Assembly: GCA_001898825.1 (NCBI GenBank)
Contig: MKVK01000011.1
Span: forward strand, 372,001 to 436,000
Length of the DNA stretch: 64,000 nucleotides
Direction: 5' to 3'
Source: Magnetospirillum sp. 64-120
GTDB lineage: Bacteria > Pseudomonadota > Alphaproteobacteria > Rhodospirillales > Magnetospirillaceae
Translations under genes and position numbers: made by a program
In this document: positions 58,722-64,000 of the stretch, one piece after another
Numbering within the stretch: position 1 is the first letter of the stretch
Layout of the letters: each line of letters opens with the position of its first letter
The notes under the pieces: generated by a model
The model's input: the letters and a program-made list of their open reading frames with translations, nothing else
Databases searched by the model: none
What the model was told of the DNA's origin: nothing

Positions 58722-59996
58722 TCACAGCAGCATGGACAACGGGTCTTCCACCAGCTTCTTGAAGGCGGCCAGGAATTCCGCCCCCACAGCGCCGTCAACG
58801 ACACGATGGTCCACCGACAGCGTGCAGGTCATCACGGTCGCGATGGCAAGCGCCCCGGCCTTGACCACCGGACGCTGTTCACCGGCACCAACCGCCAGGA
58901 TGCAACCCTGCGGCGGGTTGATGATGGCGGCGAAGTCCTTGATGCCGTACATGCCGAGATTCGAGATGGTGAAACCGCCGCCCTGGAATTCCTCGGGCTT
59001 CAGCTTGCCGTCACGGGCCTTGCCGGCCAGTTCCTTCATCTCGCCCGAAATGGCGGCCAGACCCTTGTGGTCGGCATGACGCACGATGGGGGTGATCAAG
59101 CCGTTGGGGGTGGCAACCGCCACCGACACGTCCACGTCGGTATAGCGCTTGATGGCGTCCTCACCCCACGACGCATTGGCGGCCGGCACCTTCTTCAACG
59201 CCAAAGCCACGGCGCGGATGATGAAGTCGTTGACCGACAGCTTATAGGCATCCGACCGACCGTTCAGGTCTGAACGCACCTTCAACAGGGCGTCCAGCTC
59301 GCAATCGATGGACAGATAGAAATGCGGGATGGTCGACTTGGCTTCGGTCAGGCGCCGGGCGATGACCTTGCGCATGGAGGAATTGGGGATTTCCTCGAAA
59401 GCCGGTTCGAACGGATTGGCGACGGCCGGAGCCGGGGCAGCCTTGGCTGCCGGAGCGGCGGCAGCAGGCGCGGCGACGGCCGGGGCAGCGGCAACGCCGC
59501 CCTTGATCGCCTGTTCCACGTCGGCCTTCACCACCCGGCCATAGGGGCCGCTGCCCTTGACCGCCTTCAGGTCCAGACCGGCATTGGCGGCGATGCGCTT
59601 GGCCAGCGGGCTGGCGAAAACACGATCCCCCGAAGCCATGGCCGGGGCGGCAGCCACCGGAGCAGCAACCGTAACCGGGGCCGCAGCGGAGACCGGGGCG
59701 GCAGCCGGGGCAGCGGCGGCCGGCTTGGTCGCAGAAATGGCAGAAGCATCCTCGCCTTCTTCCAGCAACACGCCGATGGGGGTGTTGACGGCAACGCCGG
59801 CCGAACCATCGGGAACCAGGATCTTGCCAAGCACACCTTCGTCCACAGCTTCGAATTCCATGGTGGCCTTGTCGGTTTCGATCTCGCACAGGACGTCGCC
59901 CGACTTGACCGCGTCGCCTTCCTTTTTCAGCCAACGCGCCAGGGTGCCCTCGGTCATGGTGGGCGACAGCGCGGGCATCAGCAGTTCGATGGGCAT
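58722..59996 (-). CDS. pdhC: Pyruvate dehydrogenase E2, dihydrolipoamide acetyltransferase
   Basis: The 424-residue protein has one N-terminal lipoyl domain ([17 protein letters not shown] with the lipoyl Lys), an Ala/Pro-rich hinge, a peripheral-subunit-binding domain ([21 protein letters not shown]), a second hinge and the acetyltransferase core with [14 protein letters not shown] near the end (catalytic His). It transfers acetyl groups to CoA and forms the complex core. It lies 12 bases downstream of pdhB. Confidence 0.96.
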   Translation of the reverse strand: MPIELLMPALSPTMTEGTLARWLKKEGDAVKSGDVLCEIETDKATMEFEAVDEGVLGKILVPDGSAGVAVNTPIGVLLEEGEDASAISATKPAAAAPAAAPVSAAAPVTVAAPVAAAPAMASGDRVFASPLAKRIAANAGLDLKAVKGSGPYGRVVKADVEQAIKGGVAAAPAVAAPAAAAPAAKAAPAPAVANPFEPAFEEIPNSSMRKVIARRLTEAKSTIPHFYLSIDCELDALLKVRSDLNGRSDAYKLSVNDFIIRAVALALKKVPAANASWGEDAIKRYTDVDVSVAVATPNGLITPIVRHADHKGLAAISGEMKELAGKARDGKLKPEEFQGGGFTISNLGMYGIKDFAAIINPPQGCILAVGAGEQRPVVKAGALAIATVMTCTLSVDHRVVDGAVGAEFLAAFKKLVEDPLSMLL

Positions 59997-60008
59997 CTCG
60001 CGCTCTCC

Positions 60009-61382
60009 TTACTTGGCGTAGCAGACTTTACGGCCGGCATCGGCGATGCCTTCCGGGGTCGGCAGGTACAGGCGTTCCAGATTGGCGGCATAGGGCATGG
60101 GCACGTCGGCGCCACAGACGCGGATCACCGGCGCGTCCAGCCAGTCGAAGCAATGCTCCATCATCAAGGCAGCGATTTCCGAGCCGATACCGGCATAGGC
60201 CCAGCCTTCTTCCACCGAGACGATGCGGTTGGTCTTCTTCACCGAGGCGACGATGCTGTCGATGTCGATGGGACGCAACGAACGCAGGTTGATGACTTCC
60301 GCCGAGATGCCATCTTTTTCCAGCATGGCGGCGGCTTCCAGCGAGGTGCCGACCATGCGCGAATAGGTGACGATGGTGACGTGCTCGCCGGGGCGTTCGA
60401 TCTTGGCCTTACCGATGGGGACAATGAAATCCGGGTCGTCGGGCACGTCGAAGGACTGGCCGTAGAGGATTTCGTTTTCCAGCACCACCACCGGATTGGG
60501 ATCACGGATGGCGGCCTTCAGCAGGCCCTTGGCGTCAGCCGCCGACCACGGCGCGACCACCTTCAGGCCCGGGCAATGGGCGTACCACGAGGCGAAGTCC
60601 TGGGAATGCTGTGCGGCGACGCGGGCGGCGGCGCCGTTGGGACCACGGAACACGATGGGGCAAGGCTGCTGGCCGCCCGACATGTAAAGGGTCTTGGCCG
60701 CCGAATTGATCACATGGTCGATGGCCTGCATGGAGAAGTTCATGGTCATGAACTCGACGATGGGCTTCAAGCCGGCGAAAGCCGCACCGACCGCCAGGCC
60801 GGTGAAACCCATTTCGGTGATCGGGGTGTCGATCACGCGACGATCGCCGAATTCGTCCAGCAGACCCTGCGACACCTTATAGGCACCCTGGTACTGGGCC
60901 ACTTCCTCGCCCAACAGGAACACACCTTCGTCGCGACGCATTTCTTCGGCCATGGCGTCGCGCAACGCTTCGCGCACGGTCTGGCGATTGTACTTGTCGT
61001 ATTCCTTTTCCACATGGGCCGGAGCGGCAACGGCCGGAGCCTGGGCCATGAGGGCCGCCTGCGGACCATCGTTATGAGCGACGGGGGTGGAAGAAGGACC
61101 GGCCTTTTCCATCACCTTGCCCAGATCAGCGGCGGTTTCGCCCTCTTCCAGCATGATGGCGATGGGGGTGTTGACCGCCACGCCCTCGGTGCCGGCGGCA
61201 ACCAGAATCTTGCCCATGGTGCCTTCATCGACGGCTTCCATTTCCATGGTCGCCTTGTCGGTTTCAATCTCGGCCAGCACGTCGCCGGACTTCACGGCGT
61301 CGCCCTCGGCCTTCAGCCAACGGGCCAGCTTGCCCTCGGTCATGGTCGGCGACAGTGCCGGCATCAGAATTTCGATAGCCAT
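60009..61382 (-). CDS. pdhB: Pyruvate dehydrogenase E1 beta with N-terminal lipoyl domain
   Basis: The 457-residue protein begins with a lipoyl domain ([17 protein letters not shown]) followed by a linker and the transketolase-type E1 beta body: [62 protein letters not shown] and [14 protein letters not shown]. An extra lipoyl domain on E1 beta is a known alphaproteobacterial feature and suggests two lipoylated subunits per complex. It lies between pdhA (18-base gap) and pdhC. Confidence 0.97.
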   Translation of the reverse strand: MAIEILMPALSPTMTEGKLARWLKAEGDAVKSGDVLAEIETDKATMEMEAVDEGTMGKILVAAGTEGVAVNTPIAIMLEEGETAADLGKVMEKAGPSSTPVAHNDGPQAALMAQAPAVAAPAHVEKEYDKYNRQTVREALRDAMAEEMRRDEGVFLLGEEVAQYQGAYKVSQGLLDEFGDRRVIDTPITEMGFTGLAVGAAFAGLKPIVEFMTMNFSMQAIDHVINSAAKTLYMSGGQQPCPIVFRGPNGAAARVAAQHSQDFASWYAHCPGLKVVAPWSAADAKGLLKAAIRDPNPVVVLENEILYGQSFDVPDDPDFIVPIGKAKIERPGEHVTIVTYSRMVGTSLEAAAMLEKDGISAEVINLRSLRPIDIDSIVASVKKTNRIVSVEEGWAYAGIGSEIAALMMEHCFDWLDAPVIRVCGADVPMPYAANLERLYLPTPEGIADAGRKVCYAK

Positions 61383-61400
61383 CGTCTCGTCTCCCTGGCC

Positions 61401-62402
61401 TTAGGCTTCAATCAATACGTCGGTCCACAATTCGGACACATCCGGCTCGGGGCTGGATTGTGCGAATTCGGCGGCTTCCGAGACGATCGCCTTGACCTCG
61501 CGGTCCATTTCCTTCAGCACCGCTTCGTCCACCAGACCGGCTTCCAGCAGGCGGTTCTTCAAGGTGTCGATGGGGTCATGCTGTTCGCGCATCTTGGTCA
61601 CTTCTTCCTTGGTCCGGTATTTGGCCGGATCGGACATGGAGTGGCCGCGATAGCGATAGGTCTTCATTTCCAGGATATAGGGGCCGTTGCCGGAACGGGC
61701 GTGTTCCAGGGCCTTGCTGGCGGCTTCGTAGACCGCCTGAACGCTCATGCCGTCCACCGCTTCGCCGGGAATGCCATAGGCGGCGCCGCGCTTGAACAGT
61801 TCGGTGCCAGCGGCATGACGCTCGGACGAAGTGCCCATGGCGTATTTATTGTTTTCGATCACATAGACAACCGGCAGCTTCCACAAAGCCGCCATGTTGA
61901 AGCTTTCGTAAACCTGACCCTGGTTAAGCGCGCCATCGCCCAAGTAAACGTGACAGACGCCCTGGTCGCCGGTGTACTTGTGGGCGAAGCCCAGGCCAGT
62001 GCCGATCGGCACCTGGGCGCCGACGATGCCGTGACCGCCGTAAAAGCGCTTTTCACGGCTGAACATGTGCATCGAGCCGCCCTTGCCCTTGGAATAGCCG
62101 CCGATGCGCCCGGTCAACTCGGCCATCACACCCTTGGCATCCATGCCGCAAGCCAGCATCTGACCATGGTCGCGATAGGACGTGATGACCGAATCGGTCT
62201 CGCCCGCCGCCGACTGCATGCCGACGACCACCGCTTCCTGGCCGATGTAAAGGTGGCAGAAACCACCGATCAGGCCCATGCCGTACAACTGGCCGGCCTT
62301 TTCCTCGAAACGACGGATCTGCAGCATGTCGCGATACCAGCCGATCAACTGATCGGGGCCGATCTCCGCCACCTTGGCTTTGCGCTTGGATGTGGTCGCC
62401 AT
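61401..62402 (-). CDS. pdhA: Pyruvate dehydrogenase E1 alpha
   Basis: With PdhB it decarboxylates pyruvate using thiamine diphosphate. From the ATG at 62402 the protein has 333 residues: RDMLQIRRFEEKAGQLYG, GGHGIVGAQVPIGTGLGFAHKY, the TPP/Mg motif GDGALNQGQVYESFNMAALW, IENNKYAMGT, and the loop YRYRGHSMSDPAKYR. A longer in-frame start at 62471 has no family support. It heads the pdhABC operon. Confidence 0.97.
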   Translation of the reverse strand: MATTSKRKAKVAEIGPDQLIGWYRDMLQIRRFEEKAGQLYGMGLIGGFCHLYIGQEAVVVGMQSAAGETDSVITSYRDHGQMLACGMDAKGVMAELTGRIGGYSKGKGGSMHMFSREKRFYGGHGIVGAQVPIGTGLGFAHKYTGDQGVCHVYLGDGALNQGQVYESFNMAALWKLPVVYVIENNKYAMGTSSERHAAGTELFKRGAAYGIPGEAVDGMSVQAVYEAASKALEHARSGNGPYILEMKTYRYRGHSMSDPAKYRTKEEVTKMREQHDPIDTLKNRLLEAGLVDEAVLKEMDREVKAIVSEAAEFAQSSPEPDVSELWTDVLIEA

Positions 62403-62777
62403 GGTTCCTCCCAGGGCCTGATGGTGTAAGTTCACGGAAAGATAGGTAAACCAGCCTCCCCTTTCTGACAAGCGTTTTCACCACAATAAATGCTTGTTTT
62501 GCAATGCAATAATGATGATTAACTGATTTATAGTTATTTATCGAAACCTAACCAGAAGGGCGGGCAACGGGTGGTGCAGTGCAGCAACCCTTTCGCTTCA
62601 TACGGTTAGCGCCTGACAGGAAAATCGGGAACGGCAAAACGTTTGAAAAAACCACCCGACAATCAAAATTGTGCCGACCTGGGCATTTTACAATGCACCC
62701 ATACGGAGCAAACGCATGACAACAAACCAGAAAAGACTAACCTGAACACAGAACCCACCCGGCCAAGGGGGGATGTC
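62403..62777. other. Divergent intergenic region between pdhA and a chemoreceptor gene
   Basis: This 375-base stretch contains no credible gene. It must hold the promoters of the pdh operon (left) and the receptor (right). It is AT-rich between about 62480 and 62545. Notable items are the palindrome TTGCAATGCAA at 62499-62509, upstream of pdhA, and a good -10-like hexamer TACAAT at 62689-62694 on the receptor side, with no matching -35. No riboswitch or terminator is clear. Confidence 0.45.
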
Positions 62778-64000
62778 ATGCTGAAGAATCTCAAACTATT
62801 ATATAAGCTCATCCTGATCGTTATGATCCTGAGCTCTGCCCTGGCGGCTGTGTCGCTGACCTCGATTTCATCGATGCAATCCCTGGGCTGGCAATTACAT
62901 GCCGTCGCCGATGGCGGCTCCGCCGCCTTGCTGGCCGCCCGCATGAACACCAACGTTCAGGCCATGAATGCCATCCAGGCCATGGCGGCGGCCGATCCCA
63001 GCCCCGCCACCCTGGCCGACGCCGACGGCAAGCTGAAGGCCGAACTGGATCTATTCCAGCAGCGTATGGACAAGACCCGGAAACTCAGCAATGACGCACA
63101 GGCCCTGCAGTTGATCGACAGCATGGAGCAGCGCAAGGCCGCTTTTGAACAGGCGGCCCGTAAGGTGCTGATCCTGGCCAGCGACCAAACCAATTCCGAT
63201 GCCCTGCGCGCCCAGGCCCGCGCTGCCAGCGTCGAGGCCGCGTCCTTGCGCGAAATCGTCCGCACCTTCTTCCGTCAGCAAGAAGACATGCTGGCCGCTC
63301 GCACAGCAAGCGCCCACACCATGGTCGACAACCGCACCACCCTGACCATAGCCACTGCCCTGATCGCCCTGGGCATCGGCATCGCCGTCAGCGCCGCCGT
63401 TGCTCGCAGCGGTATTGCCAAGCCGCTGCAAGCCAGCGTCGCCGATGTCCACGCCCTAGCGCAAAACCAATTGGATATCGCCATCACCGGCGCCGAGCGC
63501 CGTGATGAATTGGGAGACGTGGCCAAGGCACTGATCACCTTGCGCGACCAGCTCCGCCATAACCGCGATGTGGAACAGGCGGCATTGCAGGCACAGGAGG
63601 CCAAACTGGCCCGCGCCGAACGCCTGCACCAGTTGGCCATAAGCTTCGAGCAAAACAGCAAGGACAGCCTGGAGCGGGTCAGCGCCGCTTCGAGCACGTT
63701 AGAGGAAACCTCGAGCGGATTGCAGGCGGATGCCGACCTGACCAGCAGCCGGGCCACCAGCGGCAGTTCAGCCGCCACCCAAGCCGCCAGCAACGTCGAA
63801 ACCGTGGCGGCGGCGGCAGAGGAACTGGCGGCCTCGATCAACGAGATTTCGCGCCAGATCACCTTGTCCGCCGATGCCTCCACCCACGCGGTGGAAGCCG
63901 CCGACAGCGCCACCGCGTCGGTCCATGCCCTGGATCAATCGGCATCGCAGATTTCGGCCATCGTCGAGATGATCCGCTCCATCGCCAGCCAGACCAACCT
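62778..64000 (+). CDS. Methyl-accepting chemotaxis protein, 3' truncated by window
   Basis: The frame is open from the ATG at 62778 (preceded by GGGGGG) to the window end, about 407 codons. The protein starts MLKNLKLLYKLILIVMILSS (TM1), then has an extracytoplasmic helical sensor of about 155 residues (about 35-180, four-helix-bundle style). TM2 lies near residue 190 (TLTIATALIALGIGIAVSAA). A HAMP domain with RRDELGDVAKALITLRDQL follows, then the start of the MCP coiled coil (VETVAAAAEELAASINEISRQI). The sequence ends just before the hairpin tip (IVEMIRSIASQTN). The ligand is unknown. Confidence 0.92.
   Translation, partial: MLKNLKLLYKLILIVMILSSALAAVSLTSISSMQSLGWQLHAVADGGSAALLAARMNTNVQAMNAIQAMAAADPSPATLADADGKLKAELDLFQQRMDKTRKLSNDAQALQLIDSMEQRKAAFEQAARKVLILASDQTNSDALRAQARAASVEAASLREIVRTFFRQQEDMLAARTASAHTMVDNRTTLTIATALIALGIGIAVSAAVARSGIAKPLQASVADVHALAQNQLDIAITGAERRDELGDVAKALITLRDQLRHNRDVEQAALQAQEAKLARAERLHQLAISFEQNSKDSLERVSAASSTLEETSSGLQADADLTSSRATSGSSAATQAASNVETVAAAAEELAASINEISRQITLSADASTHAVEAADSATASVHALDQSASQISAIVEMIRSIASQTN

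Noticed and set aside
59322-62429. Plus-strand open frame of about 1035 codons opposite pdhC, pdhB and pdhA
   Set aside because: The sense strand encodes three well-matched PDH subunits. The antisense frame is repetitive in Gly/His/Asp and has no family features.

Overview
This 64 kb window is GC-rich, densely coding chromosomal DNA from an alphaproteobacterium. The order dusB-ntrB-ntrC-ntrY-ntrX-trkA-hfq-hflX, a fused ispDF, a lipoyl-bearing pyruvate dehydrogenase E1 beta and a pdhABC/lpdA/lipA cluster are typical of that class. Codon choice and the many chemosensory genes suggest Rhodospirillales, most likely a Magnetospirillum-like organism. That placement is inference. I see no rRNA, insertion sequence, prophage or CRISPR array. 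One tRNA (Lys, TTT) is present.

Layout. 1-3.5 kb: 3' part of a TRAP transporter large permease, then mazG, a small lipoprotein and a ydfG-like dehydrogenase. 3.5-4.7 kb: an accessory gene joining an eCIS-core (DUF4157) domain to an HNH-like C-terminus. 4.7-16.4 kb (minus strand): the nitrogen-regulation and RNA-chaperone block from dusB to an inositol-phosphatase-family gene. 16.5-23.5 kb: cytochrome-assembly-type membrane protein, ispDF, cutA, a glycosyltransferase, metY, hemB and a secreted pentapeptide-repeat protein. 23.5-30.7 kb: GH17-like membrane protein, two small genes, tRNA-Lys, two cyclophilins, coaD and gyrA. 30.8-40.1 kb: ssb, uvrA, a hydrolase, a LysR/azoR divergent pair, two RNA-modification genes, ppk2 and a photoactive-yellow-protein-like PAS protein lacking the chromophore cysteine. 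40.2-49.2 kb: a compact chemotaxis operon (STAS, cheY, cheA, cheW, receptor, cheR, cheD, cheB, and a last gene with CheZ-like features). 49.2-64 kb: DUF3422, tldD, a membrane protein, a COQ10/RatA-family gene with lipA, an HD-GYP protein, lpdA, two unknown overlapping genes, pdhCBA, and the 5' part of another chemoreceptor that runs off the end.

How the genes work together. The ntr block couples nitrogen sensing (NtrBC, NtrYX) to potassium uptake (TrkA) and post-transcriptional control (Hfq). The che operon is a near-complete pathway: receptor, kinase, adaptor, adaptation enzymes and response regulator. Its last gene looks like the missing CheY-P phosphatase. The lipA, lpdA and pdhABC genes form a lipoylation and pyruvate-oxidation neighbourhood. 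The most unusual items are the DUF4157-HNH fusion, the Cys-less PYP homologue next to the che operon, the CheZ-like gene, and the W-x-x-F-type motifs shared by the CheA linker and the receptor tail.
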